In this document: in pieces, positions 44,350-53,109 of the stretch | How positions within the stretch are numbered: position 1 is the first letter of the stretch | Layout of the letters: each line of letters opens with the position of its first letter | NCBI RefSeq assembly: GCF_000400365.1 | Contig: NZ_BAOG01000025.1 | Coordinates: forward strand, 62,001 to 126,000 | Source of the DNA: Vibrio jasicida CAIM 1864 = LMG 25398 | GTDB taxonomy: Bacteria; Pseudomonadota; Gammaproteobacteria; Enterobacterales; Vibrionaceae | Reading direction: 5' to 3' | Length of the DNA: 64,000 bases | Notes under the pieces: model-generated | The model's database searches: none | The model's input: the letters and a program-made list of their open reading frames with translations, nothing else | Told to the model about the DNA's origin: nothing | Made by a program: the position numbers and the translations under genes

Positions 44350-45303
44350 TTAGGCATTGATGTTCTTCATACAATGTTCACATAGCACAGGCTTTTGCTC
44401 TGCAGACTTGAGGCGAAAACGCTGCCAGAAAGTAGGTTCAGCTTTAGTGACAAAAATACCGCCCAATAATGGCAGCAGCAGAGCGACAGAAACCAACGAC
44501 AAACTGTTACCCGCAATCCATGTAGAAAGACTCAGCGCAATCAACGGGAAAAACAGAAAACAGATCGAGGCAGTAAACGGCGTCGACACTTGTCCAAGCT
44601 TAAAGTACGCCACAATGCCACCTACGCTAGCAAACATACCGAGATAAATCACAGCGCTAATCGAGTCCACCGAGAACTGAGAAATATCTGGTCGCTCGAC
44701 GATCAATGAGGTGATAAACAACAGCACAGAAGCAACAAAGCTTGGAAAGGCGTTGTAAGTCAGTACTGGAATGCCTTTACAGAACTTTTCAACAAACACA
44801 TACATCACTGCATGAATCGCGACCGCTCCACCTAGAGCGAGAAAGCCCAGCAGGTAATCCTCCCCACCTAGACTCATTTCTTTCGCCAGAATCAGAATTA
44901 AGCTCAGAACCGCGACCAAAAGGCCGGCAATCTGGGATTTACGTAACCTAAGCCCAAGAAACAGACTCGATGTCACCATCACCGCTATCGGCATATTGGC
45001 GAAGATGATCGAAGCAAGGCCCGATGAAATGTATTGTTCCCCAAAAATCATCAAGGTAAACGGAATCGCGAAATAGAAAATCGCAACGACGAACATCCAG
45101 AACACTTTACCTTTAGGGAAAAACAGAGGTTGTTTGAGGTGTTTCGCCAACATGATTAATAGCGGTGCGGCAATCAGAAAACGCAGTCCAGTAGCAAAGA
45201 TAGGTGGAATAGTTTGTACCGCTACTTCCATCGCAAACCACGTGGTGCCCCAAATCAAACACACAGACACGAACAAGATAATTGGTAGATGCTTATACGT
45301 CAT
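44350..45303 (-). CDS. EamA-family (DMT superfamily) transporter
   Basis: A 317-residue inner-membrane transporter with about ten hydrophobic helices arranged as two EamA repeats. The first repeat opens CLIWGTTWFAMEVA near residues 15-28. The ATG at 45303 is chosen because GGGAGG lies just before it; the frame runs 23 codons further up with no support. The extra C-terminal tail has a CxxC-type pair (CEHC) near the end. DMT members export metabolites or amino acids; the substrate is unknown. Confidence 0.87.
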   Translation of the reverse strand: MTYKHLPIILFVSVCLIWGTTWFAMEVAVQTIPPIFATGLRFLIAAPLLIMLAKHLKQPLFFPKGKVFWMFVVAIFYFAIPFTLMIFGEQYISSGLASIIFANMPIAVMVTSSLFLGLRLRKSQIAGLLVAVLSLILILAKEMSLGGEDYLLGFLALGGAVAIHAVMYVFVEKFCKGIPVLTYNAFPSFVASVLLFITSLIVERPDISQFSVDSISAVIYLGMFASVGGIVAYFKLGQVSTPFTASICFLFFPLIALSLSTWIAGNSLSLVSVALLLPLLGGIFVTKAEPTFWQRFRLKSAEQKPVLCEHCMKNINA

Positions 45304-45503
45304 GACGACCTCCCGCTTGTTGAGCATTAACAAGGTTTGGCAGATACGCAGCAAGGCGCTCGTTACGAGCAATTAAAGTGGTTTTCATTTTTTAGTTCCC
45401 ATCACAGGGCGGTGTAAATAAAAAAGCTATTTACACGCGTAACAAATTCGCACGGTAATGCGTGCAGTGACATTGTTGGCAGCGATATGCTGCGAGATAG
45501 GAA

Positions 45504-45878
45504 TTAAGCTATCGGAGGACGATAGTGAGAGTGCATATCTGCACTGGTATAGATAGAAGTTTGGCTAGTCGCAAGCTCATGACGATATGGTGCCTCATAT
45601 GAACGTTGCTGGGTTTCGACAACTGCCGTGCCTGAAGCATGACCATGGGAACAACATTGTTTTTCGAAGCATGTTCCGCTCGGTTCACAACAACCCGGTT
45701 CTTCCTTGTTGACGGTATTAAACTCGATATCACAATAGCTAAAGTGTATCACTTCTGCATTGGGAGTGTTATCTGAGTAACCGGGTGAGACCTCTGCACG
45801 AGCTACGCCACTCGACAGCATAAAAGCCATCAAAGCAGAGAGCAGGAAGCAAATTGTGGATGTGCTTTTCATCAGCAT
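45504..45878 (-). CDS. Cysteine-rich exported protein of unknown function
   Basis: A protein of about 124 residues with an N-terminal signal peptide ending ARA. The mature part has a cluster of Cys and His (PGCCEP, CFEKQCCSHGHAS) near the middle and finishes HSHYRPPIA at the C-terminus. The clustered Cys/His suggests metal binding or disulfide bonding in the periplasm. Three start codons (GTG 45881, ATG 45878, ATG 45872) are close together. I do not recognise a named family. Confidence 0.65.
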   Translation of the reverse strand: MLMKSTSTICFLLSALMAFMLSSGVARAEVSPGYSDNTPNAEVIHFSYCDIEFNTVNKEEPGCCEPSGTCFEKQCCSHGHASGTAVVETQQRSYEAPYRHELATSQTSIYTSADMHSHYRPPIA

Positions 45879-46017
45879 CACAATGTCTCATAAAAAGGAG
45901 AATACGGGATAGCGTGAAGATAACTGTCAAACAGACAAGAAACAATAGTGCTTGAGATGACTTTACACTTTTTTACCCCAAAGTCGTGTAGATGTGACTC
46001 CCCTTCACACAAAAGCA

Positions 46018-46040
46018 AAGCCTCGCACTTGGCGAGGCTT
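46018..46040 (-). terminator. Terminator after psiE
   Basis: AAGCCTCGC and GCGAGGCTT form a perfect nine-base-pair stem; on the minus strand it is followed by TTGCTTTTG. It starts four bases after the psiE stop. Confidence 0.85.
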
Positions 46041-46044
46041 AACA

Positions 46045-46470
46045 TTATTCATCTTTTTCGGCGGTTTGATTATCAATATACGGCCAATAATGATGACCGA
46101 CTCGAATAACCAAAGTAGCAGCAGCCAGAATAAACGCGGCCAAAGACAACCACACTATCATCACGGAGTCGAGCTCTTTCATTCCGAGAGTGATATAGCG
46201 AGCGATGGCCATCATGGCAATGTAAATTGGGTAACGGACTGGTATCTTACCGTTCATCACAAACTGCCCAACCATAGCAAGCACTTCCAGATAGATGAAC
46301 ATCAATAAGATATCATCGAGTGCAACACGCTTCTGCACGTAAATATGGACAAACTCTTCGACCATAGCCCAAACAGTCGCCAGAGTAATGGCAACCAAAA
46401 GCACAGCTTCAAGCAGATGAAAGATTTTCAGAAAAGGACGACTGAATGATTTAGGTAAATGCGACGGCAT
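46045..46470 (-). CDS. psiE: Phosphate-starvation-inducible protein PsiE
   Basis: A 141-residue inner-membrane protein with four hydrophobic segments, matching PsiE (E. coli 136 residues). ALDDILLMFIYLEVLAMV and PIYIAMMAIARYI are typical conserved blocks. The ATG at 46470 is preferred over a TTG two codons upstream. PsiE is induced by phosphate starvation and controlled by CRP in E. coli, but its function is not known. Confidence 0.92.
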   Translation of the reverse strand: MPSHLPKSFSRPFLKIFHLLEAVLLVAITLATVWAMVEEFVHIYVQKRVALDDILLMFIYLEVLAMVGQFVMNGKIPVRYPIYIAMMAIARYITLGMKELDSVMIVWLSLAAFILAAATLVIRVGHHYWPYIDNQTAEKDE

Positions 46471-46564
46471 GGCCAACTATCCAAACAAATCAAAGGAGTA
46501 AGTTTGCAGTGTAGCACGCAGAGTTGAATAAGCTGAACTGACAAACCTCACCGGCAAAAAGAAA

Positions 46565-46590
46565 AAACGCTCCAATTAATAGGAGCGTTT
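46565..46590 (-). terminator. Terminator of the peptide ABC transporter operon
   Basis: AAACGCTCC pairs with GGAGCGTTT over an eight-base loop, and the minus strand continues with six Ts. It lies about 20 bases after the last gene. Confidence 0.9.
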
Positions 46591-46611
46591 CATTTTACCT
46601 AGAAGGTGACT

Positions 46612-47451
46612 TTACGCCACTTGCTGCTTTTTTTCTGCCACGCGCTTTTTCTTGCGGTATTTAGGGTGCGTGATAGGAATCGCGGATAGAAGTTTTTTGG
46701 TGTAGTCATTTTGAGGGTTCGCGTAAATTTCTTTCGCGTTGCCCGCTTCCACCACTTTGCCAAAGTACATCACCGCCACTTTATCGGACACATGTTTCAC
46801 TACAGACAAATCATGAGAGATGAAGATGATGGCCAGATTCATCTCTTGCTGAAGTTGCAGTAACAAATTCAAGATCTGAGCCTGAACCGATACGTCTAAC
46901 GCAGAGACTGACTCATCACAAATCAACAACTTCGGTTTAAGAGCGATCGCACGAGCAATACCAATACGCTGACGTTGACCACCAGAGAATTCATGTGGAT
47001 AACGGTTCACTGCCGTTTCTGGCAAACCGACTTTGACCAACAGCTCTTTCACCCACTGCTTACGCTCCGAAGACGTACCGATGTTGTGAATCACGTACGG
47101 CTCTTCGAGAATCATTCCAATCGTATGACGTTGGTTAAGCGATTCCATCGGGTCTTGAAAGACAATTTGCATGTCTTTACGCAATGAGCGCATTTGTTTC
47201 ACAGACAATTTGGTGATGTCTTTGCCTTCAAAGAAAATCTTACCTTCTGTTGGCTCGTACAATTTCAAAATAGTACGACCTAGGGTACTTTTACCACAGC
47301 CAGATTCACCTACTAGGCCAAGAGTTTCACCCTCACCTACTGATAACGACACGCCATCAACGGCTTTAATGGTGTAGCCTTTCTTAAACAGTCCTTTACC
47401 TGATACAAAGTGCTGCTTAAGATCTTCAATTCTTAATACTTCTTTTGCCAT
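46612..47451 (-). CDS. Peptide ABC transporter ATP-binding protein (OppF/DppF type)
   Basis: A 279-residue ATPase with Walker A GESGCGKS, signature [13 protein letters not shown] and Walker B LLICDES, plus the C-terminal oligopeptide-transporter extension. The ATG at 47451 follows GAGG; the frame's extra 11 upstream codons overlap nothing useful. It pairs with the OppD-type ATPase immediately upstream. In E. coli Yej the two ATPase halves are fused as YejF; here they are separate. Confidence 0.93.
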   Translation of the reverse strand: MAKEVLRIEDLKQHFVSGKGLFKKGYTIKAVDGVSLSVGEGETLGLVGESGCGKSTLGRTILKLYEPTEGKIFFEGKDITKLSVKQMRSLRKDMQIVFQDPMESLNQRHTIGMILEEPYVIHNIGTSSERKQWVKELLVKVGLPETAVNRYPHEFSGGQRQRIGIARAIALKPKLLICDESVSALDVSVQAQILNLLLQLQQEMNLAIIFISHDLSVVKHVSDKVAVMYFGKVVEAGNAKEIYANPQNDYTKKLLSAIPITHPKYRKKKRVAEKKQQVA

Positions 47452-47487
47452 AACATCCTCTTTTATGACTTGTTCACTTTGCACCAG

Positions 47488-48345
47488 TTAGCTAGCAAAC
47501 ATACTGGTATCTATCGGTTTAATATCGATCATCTGTTTAGGTTCGTTATCTAAACTCGGCATCAAACCCATTAAACGTTCTGTATAAGGGTGCTGTGGGT
47601 TATCAAACAGCTCGAAAATCTCGGCTTTTTCCACAATACGACCACCGTACATCACGGCTACGTCATCACACACTTCCGCAACCACACCAAGATCATGAGT
47701 GATAAAAATCATCGCCATGCCCGTTTCTTCTTGAAGCTCATTCATTAGTTCAAGAATAGACGCCTGCACGGTTACATCCAGTGCTGTGGTTGGTTCATCA
47801 CAGATAAGAATGTCTGGTTTACACGCTAATGCCATCGCGATCATCACACGCTGACGCATGCCACCCGATAGGTTGTGTGGGTATTCATTCAGACGCTTTT
47901 CCGGCATTGGGATTTTTACTTTGGCCAGCATTTCTAGCGCGTAAGACTCTCTTTGCCTCTTATCCAATTCAGGACGGTGCAACTCCAAGACTTCGCACAG
48001 TTGGCGCCCGATACTATGTACGGGATTCAAAGCCGTCATCGGGTCTTGGAAAATAATAGAAATGCGGTCACCGCGCATGGCGTACATTTCTTCTGCTGGT
48101 AATGTGGCAAGGTCTGTACCGCGGTAATTGACCTCACCATTGACGATATTACCGTATGGTTTTGGCAACAGACCCATTATCGACATCGACGTGACACTCT
48201 TACCACTGCCCGACTCACCAACTAGACCAAGGGTACGCCCAGCACGAACATCAAAGTTTACGCCATGCAGTACTTTGACAGGTCCATCATCCGTAATGAA
48301 TTCAACCTCAAGATCTTTAACACTTAGGATTACATCGTTTTCCAT
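47488..48345 (-). CDS. Peptide ABC transporter ATP-binding protein (OppD/DppD type)
   Basis: A 285-residue ATPase with Walker A GESGSGKS, signature LSGGMRQRVMIAMA, Walker B ILICDEPTT and a C-terminal PHPYTERL motif of the Opp/Dpp extension. It follows the binding-protein gene by nine bases. Together with the OppF-type protein it should power import through the YejB/YejE-like permeases. Confidence 0.93.
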   Translation of the reverse strand: MENDVILSVKDLEVEFITDDGPVKVLHGVNFDVRAGRTLGLVGESGSGKSVTSMSIMGLLPKPYGNIVNGEVNYRGTDLATLPAEEMYAMRGDRISIIFQDPMTALNPVHSIGRQLCEVLELHRPELDKRQRESYALEMLAKVKIPMPEKRLNEYPHNLSGGMRQRVMIAMALACKPDILICDEPTTALDVTVQASILELMNELQEETGMAMIFITHDLGVVAEVCDDVAVMYGGRIVEKAEIFELFDNPQHPYTERLMGLMPSLDNEPKQMIDIKPIDTSMFAS

Positions 48346-48354
48346 AACACATCC

Positions 48355-50181
48355 TTACAGCTTATAAGTGTCATCAACGACAACAACCGGTTCAAAAGTT
48401 TTACCCGATTTCATCGCCTTCTGAGTTTCTTTCTTCACATCAGTATCAATCCAGTAAGTGCCATCACCAATGATGCCACCGCTAAACAGTGCTTCCGTCA
48501 TGCGGTTCATTGGCTTCTCTGGCAGCTTTAACCAACGCCAGTGGCCATAACGAACGTAAGGCACCATATAACCAGGAACAATCACGTGCGCATCAATAAT
48601 GTCACGCTGGATTTCATGACCAAGTTGGATCTTTTTGTCCATTTCCATATTGAAGCGATAATCGATGATCTTCGCATCAAGTTCAGGCGTGCTGTAGTTT
48701 GTGAACGAGTTGGTTTGAGGCTTATTCGCGTTCACTGAGTGGAAGTATTCCCAATAGGTTGGTATCTCAGAAGTACCCATATCAAGGAACGCTAAATCAT
48801 GTTTCTTCTCACGCACATATTTGAACATCGACGAGCCATCGATCAGCTTAAGCTCAATGTCTAAACCAGCCAATTTAGCCTGTTCGCGCACAAAGGCGAT
48901 ACGAGGCGTGTGTACTGGTGTCGCGTACGTCAATTCGAAGCTCAAGCGTTGGCCTTTGTCATTGATACGGATACCGTCCGAACCAATCTTATCAAAACCC
49001 GCTGCAGCAAACGCTTGTGCCGCTTTTTCTGGGTCAAATTTCGGAGCTTTAGCATCTGGCAACGTGTATTTGCCGTGGCCGTAACCTGTTGGGTTTGGTT
49101 TACGACTGTAGTCACCACGCATGATGTTTTCGATCATGCCATCAAAGTCGATCGCGTGAGTAATGCCTTTGCGGATGTTTAAATCATCCAATAATGGCAT
49201 TGCAGTATTCATCCAAACACCGCCAGCCCCTACAGGGTATTGGTTGTAACCCCAGAACTTCTGAATGTAGCCTTTTTGGTAAGGTGCGGTATTGGATTTG
49301 TCATGCCATAAGCTTGGTAGAACCAGACCAAATGCATCTAAACTACCTTTCTCAAAGTGCTTCTTGGCAATATCGTTATCACGGATGACGGTGATGCGAA
49401 TCTTGTCGACGTTATAACGGTTTTGGTAGTACCTGTTCGAGTAACCCCACCAGTCTTCGCCTACGTGTTTAAAGGTAACGCTTTTACCTTTTTTGATATC
49501 CGCTAGGTAGTAAGCACTCGTAGTTGGTTCACTCTTAAAGTTGTAATAGCGAACAAAGTTGTCGTGAATACCATCACCATTCTCATCTTTCTTTGGATTC
49601 GCATAGAAATGAGCAGGACGAGGACGCAGTGCGCCCATTCTTAACAACAACTCTTCAGGATTGAGTTCTTTCGCGGCTTTAACCGCGAACGTTAAATCAT
49701 CGAACTTAATCACATCTTCAACAGTCTTGTTATAGTAATCGTTATACCATGGCTCAAGAATGTCTTTCGAGCGATAGAACTTCAGCATAAATACAAAATC
49801 GTCGGCAGTGACAGGTTTACCATCTGACCATTTTGCTTCTGGGTTCAGTTTAAAATAAACGGTTTTGTTATCACCCGCTAACGCCCACTCATTAGCTAAC
49901 TCCGGAATAAATTCGAGAGTATCAGGGTGACGTACAACCAATCCCGGTGTTTCATCCAGGATATAAGAACGCAAACCTGAGTTGGCATCGGGGCCAACAC
50001 TACGCAAAGTCTGAGGAAAGCTCGACATATACGCTCGGAAGGTACCACCACGTTTTGCTTCAGGAGAGCCATATTGAGGCTCATCCCAGTTTGTTTGCCA
50101 GTTTAAGTCAGTCGGAAGCGTTGCTGACATCGCACCAAAACTCAGGGCGCTCAGCGTTGACGCTAATAATAATTTTTTCAT
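48355..50181 (-). CDS. yejA: Periplasmic peptide-binding protein (YejA-like, SBP family 5)
   Basis: A 608-residue extracellular solute-binding protein. Signal peptide 1-19 (ending AMS). The family core GLRSYILDETPGLV leads to WSDGKPVTADDFVF near residue 122, the SBP_bac_5 signature. Size and the position beside YejB/YejE-like permeases match YejA, which imports peptides and microcin C. It has a calcium-like loop DENGDGIHD near residue 198, which may be a local metal site. Confidence 0.88.
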   Translation of the reverse strand: MKKLLLASTLSALSFGAMSATLPTDLNWQTNWDEPQYGSPEAKRGGTFRAYMSSFPQTLRSVGPDANSGLRSYILDETPGLVVRHPDTLEFIPELANEWALAGDNKTVYFKLNPEAKWSDGKPVTADDFVFMLKFYRSKDILEPWYNDYYNKTVEDVIKFDDLTFAVKAAKELNPEELLLRMGALRPRPAHFYANPKKDENGDGIHDNFVRYYNFKSEPTTSAYYLADIKKGKSVTFKHVGEDWWGYSNRYYQNRYNVDKIRITVIRDNDIAKKHFEKGSLDAFGLVLPSLWHDKSNTAPYQKGYIQKFWGYNQYPVGAGGVWMNTAMPLLDDLNIRKGITHAIDFDGMIENIMRGDYSRKPNPTGYGHGKYTLPDAKAPKFDPEKAAQAFAAAGFDKIGSDGIRINDKGQRLSFELTYATPVHTPRIAFVREQAKLAGLDIELKLIDGSSMFKYVREKKHDLAFLDMGTSEIPTYWEYFHSVNANKPQTNSFTNYSTPELDAKIIDYRFNMEMDKKIQLGHEIQRDIIDAHVIVPGYMVPYVRYGHWRWLKLPEKPMNRMTEALFSGGIIGDGTYWIDTDVKKETQKAMKSGKTFEPVVVVDDTYKL

Positions 50182-50218
50182 AAAACTTCCCTTTTTATGT
50201 TTTGCTCACAATGCTTAC

Positions 50219-51262
50219 TTAAACGTAGCGCGTGAATTTTTTCGGGTCGAATGCAGCTCGGATAGCTTCACCAATAAAGGTCACCATCACTAGCACCAGT
50301 ACGATAGAGCTAACAACAGAAGCAACGATCCATGGCGAGTCTAGGTTCGACTTACCTTGTTGCAATAACTCACCCCAACTTGGTGTCGGAGGCATCAGGC
50401 CAAGGCCTAGGTAATCTAGTGCTGTCAGTGCTGTGATGTTCGCTGCGATAGTAAATGGTGCCAGCGTCACAATCATTACCATGGTATTTGGCAGGATGTG
50501 GTTGAACAGGATACGGCCGGTTGACGCACCTAATGCACGTGCTGCCATTACGTATTCACGAGCCGACTCTTTATAGGTCATGGTACGCATGTACCAAGTC
50601 ATTCCCATCCACCCAAAGAGTACGTTAATACCGACGAACAGAGTAAAGGTTGGTTGCACTATCGAGACGAGGATCATGATGACGTACAAAAACGGAACCA
50701 TTGACCAGACCTCGATCAAACGCTGAACAAATAAGTCAAATTTTCCGCCCCAGAAGCCCATCGCACAACCCACGGCAGTACCAATCGCATACGAGATGGC
50801 CATGGTTAGCAACGCAAAGCCCATTGCCGTTCGAAAGCCATAAACCAATCGAGCTAAAATGTCTCGACCAATCACATCAGTGCCTAGGTAGTGCTTATCT
50901 TCCGCGCTTGGCGCTGTCGGTGGGAAATCGCCGCTAAAGTCTTGCTCGTATGGGTTCCAAGGTACAATAGGTAATACAACGAAGTTATCGCCACCTTCTA
51001 ATTCGAATACCTTTTGTAGCTCTCGGTAGTCTGCTTCACTAGAAGAAGCTTGGCCAAACTCAGAACCCAAGCGGACATCACTGACGACAGGAAAGTAAAA
51101 ACTACCATCGTACTTAACGACCAGTGCCTTACTGTTGATCAACAGCTCCGAAAACAATGAAAGGATCAGCATGGTTGATAAGATCAAAAATGACCAATAA
51201 CCGCGTTTGATTTCTTTAAAGTGACGGAACTTCTTTTGAGTTAATGGGCTAACTTTAATCAT
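50219..51262 (-). CDS. yejE: Peptide ABC transporter permease (YejE-like)
   Basis: A 347-residue permease. It opens with a basic stretch, a membrane helix near residues 27-45 and a large periplasmic insert to about residue 125, then five helices with the permease EAA-type loop (AARALGASTGRILFNHILP). The ATG at 51262 is chosen for GGAG six bases upstream; it lies two bases downstream of the yejB-like stop. The N-terminal insert is a feature of YejE and some OppC/DppC-type permeases. Confidence 0.88.
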   Translation of the reverse strand: MIKVSPLTQKKFRHFKEIKRGYWSFLILSTMLILSLFSELLINSKALVVKYDGSFYFPVVSDVRLGSEFGQASSSEADYRELQKVFELEGGDNFVVLPIVPWNPYEQDFSGDFPPTAPSAEDKHYLGTDVIGRDILARLVYGFRTAMGFALLTMAISYAIGTAVGCAMGFWGGKFDLFVQRLIEVWSMVPFLYVIMILVSIVQPTFTLFVGINVLFGWMGMTWYMRTMTYKESAREYVMAARALGASTGRILFNHILPNTMVMIVTLAPFTIAANITALTALDYLGLGLMPPTPSWGELLQQGKSNLDSPWIVASVVSSIVLVLVMVTFIGEAIRAAFDPKKFTRYV

Positions 51263-51263
51263 A

Positions 51264-52289
51264 TTACGCTCCAAACTTCACACGTGGGTCGACTAAAGCA
51301 ACACAGATATCTGAAATGATATTACCGATCAGTAGCAATACCGCATTGATAGCTACGATGCCCATAACTACAGGATAATCGCGCTCCATGATGGACTCAT
51401 AACCAAGCAGGCCGATGCCATCAATATTGAAAATTACTTCAATAAGGAATGCACCTGTCATAAAGAACAACAATGAATTACCAAAGTGAGAGGCGATTGG
51501 AATCAAACTATTGCGCAGCGCGTGCTTGCGTACTGCTTTCTTAAATGGCAAACCTTTTGCAATCGCAGTACGAATGTAATCGGATGACAAGTTTTCCATC
51601 AGGTTATTTTTCATTGTCATCGTTAGCGTTGCAAAGTCACCAATCAGGTAACAGATAAGAGGTAGTACCGCATGCCACATGATGTCTTTTGCGCGCTCAA
51701 AGAAGGTTTCATAGTCATCAAAGTCGTCTCCGACAAAGCCTCCCATCGGGAACCACTCTAGGTGATAACTGAACAAGGTGATAAGTAGGACACCAACCAC
51801 GTATCCGGGTAGTGCGTACCCGACAAAGATGAGAATAGAAGAAGCGGAATCAAATACGGAGCCGTGTTTAAGCGCTTTATAATAGCCGAGCGGAATCGAA
51901 ATAAAATAACTGATAAAAAAGGTCATTCCGCCATAAAACAAAGAAACAGGTAAGCGCTCTGCAATCATGTCAGACACAGGTTCGTAATAACGAGTAGATT
52001 CACCTAAATCAAGCGTCACCAAGCGACTCAACCACTCAACATAGGCTTCCATCACTGGTTTATCTAAGCCATAAAACGCATTCAGCTCAGCGATTTGATC
52101 ATCGGAGAGAGCGGTATTACCGCCAGCAGATGTCATTGACGCGGCGCCATCACCTTGCGCTTGCATTTGAGAAAGCATGCGCTCAACCGGACCACCAGGT
52201 ACGAATCGCGTGATAGCAAAGATAAGAATGGTAATCCCGAGAAACGTTGGGATAACCAACGCCAAACGGCGTAAAAAGTACGACAGCAT
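51264..52289 (-). CDS. yejB: Peptide ABC transporter permease (YejB-like)
   Basis: A 341-residue permease, first gene of the five-gene operon. It begins MLSYFLRRLALVIPTF (YejB/OppB style), with FVPGGPVERML and a low-complexity insert (SMTSAGGN) near residues 50-58, then five helices and the ending DPRVKFGA. The ATG at 52289 has GGAG ten bases upstream and is preferred over a TTG at 52295. The FAITRFVPGGP motif and the DP-R-x-F ending are shared with YejB. Confidence 0.9.
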   Translation of the reverse strand: MLSYFLRRLALVIPTFLGITILIFAITRFVPGGPVERMLSQMQAQGDGAASMTSAGGNTALSDDQIAELNAFYGLDKPVMEAYVEWLSRLVTLDLGESTRYYEPVSDMIAERLPVSLFYGGMTFFISYFISIPLGYYKALKHGSVFDSASSILIFVGYALPGYVVGVLLITLFSYHLEWFPMGGFVGDDFDDYETFFERAKDIMWHAVLPLICYLIGDFATLTMTMKNNLMENLSSDYIRTAIAKGLPFKKAVRKHALRNSLIPIASHFGNSLLFFMTGAFLIEVIFNIDGIGLLGYESIMERDYPVVMGIVAINAVLLLIGNIISDICVALVDPRVKFGA

Positions 52290-52926
52290 ATACAACTTGC
52301 TCCTTGTCTACTGTCCATTATTAGGCGGAATTGGAGAGGAGGAATCCGGCCCAAAATGGTGCATCTCTATCCCGTAGTAACTAAAGCTGTTGAAACACAC
52401 TCCCTGAATTTCAAAAGCCAGTTTTTTCCACTACTGCAATAATTTCAGCGTCATATTTATCTTGAATCCACTGAAGCTTCAAGTGTTTGAACCCAAAACA
52501 TGACAAACTTCCCTCGAGGTCGAAAAATAGAAATGTTTTTGTAAAAAATTATAAAAAACCACAAAACCAATTCATACAGAATATCAATCTGGGCACTTTA
52601 GAGCCAAAACCCTATATAAACATGCATATATAGAGAATAATTAGACGAAAACGCCCATTACTATTTGACCCTGAAATACGAGTGAGCCCTTTTATAATGG
52701 TGGGTATCATATTCTGATACCACTCCTTGCGATCGAGTTAACATAGAGACCATTCCATAAAAAAAACAAATCAGAATAATTCTCTAGATAAGCATCCATT
52801 TTCAGTACCAATCGCCTAGTTAAAAACCAAAGGCCACATAAGTCATTAGTCTTTACAAGAAACACAAAATACGGTGTTTTATTAATATTTAATCTCACCC
52901 ACCCTTCCTAACACAGCCATTTATTC

Positions 52927-52942
52927 TGTGATTTGCATCACT
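52927..52942 (+). promoter_or_regulatory. CRP-like binding site
   Basis: TGTGA-N6-TCACT, one base from the consensus TGTGA-N6-TCACA. It is centred about 95 bases upstream of the transcription start predicted from the promoter at 52994-53023, a usual class I activator distance. Confidence 0.6.
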
Positions 52943-52993
52943 TTTGGAATTTTACATCTTTTTTACATTTCCCTATCTCTGTTTACCACTGGT

Positions 52994-53023
52994 TTGACTT
53001 CCTTTTTTCACCTCAGGTATACA
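52994..53023 (+). promoter_or_regulatory. Candidate sigma-70 promoter of the TonB receptor gene
   Basis: TTGACT and TATACA are 18 bases apart. The predicted start is about 80 bases upstream of the receptor ATG. Confidence 0.6.
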
Positions 53024-53109
53024 TGTGGCAAGCGTTAACGAAATCTTAACGTCACAATTGGTCTTTAAGTGACCATACATAGGAAATAATAATAATCGGA
53101 GCAACAAGG

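Larger units (their letters stand above)
52296..53109. other. Long AT-rich divergent intergenic region
   Basis: An 814-base gap between the peptide importer and the TonB receptor. It holds the CRP-like site and promoter listed below near the right end. A 63-codon minus-strand frame near 52707-52898 has no protein-like features. No tRNA or repeat was seen. The left part presumably holds the importer promoter. Confidence 0.6.

Noticed and set aside
52707..52898. Minus-strand 63-codon frame in the long gap before the TonB receptor
   Set aside because: AT-rich chance frame with no ribosome-binding site or conserved motif.
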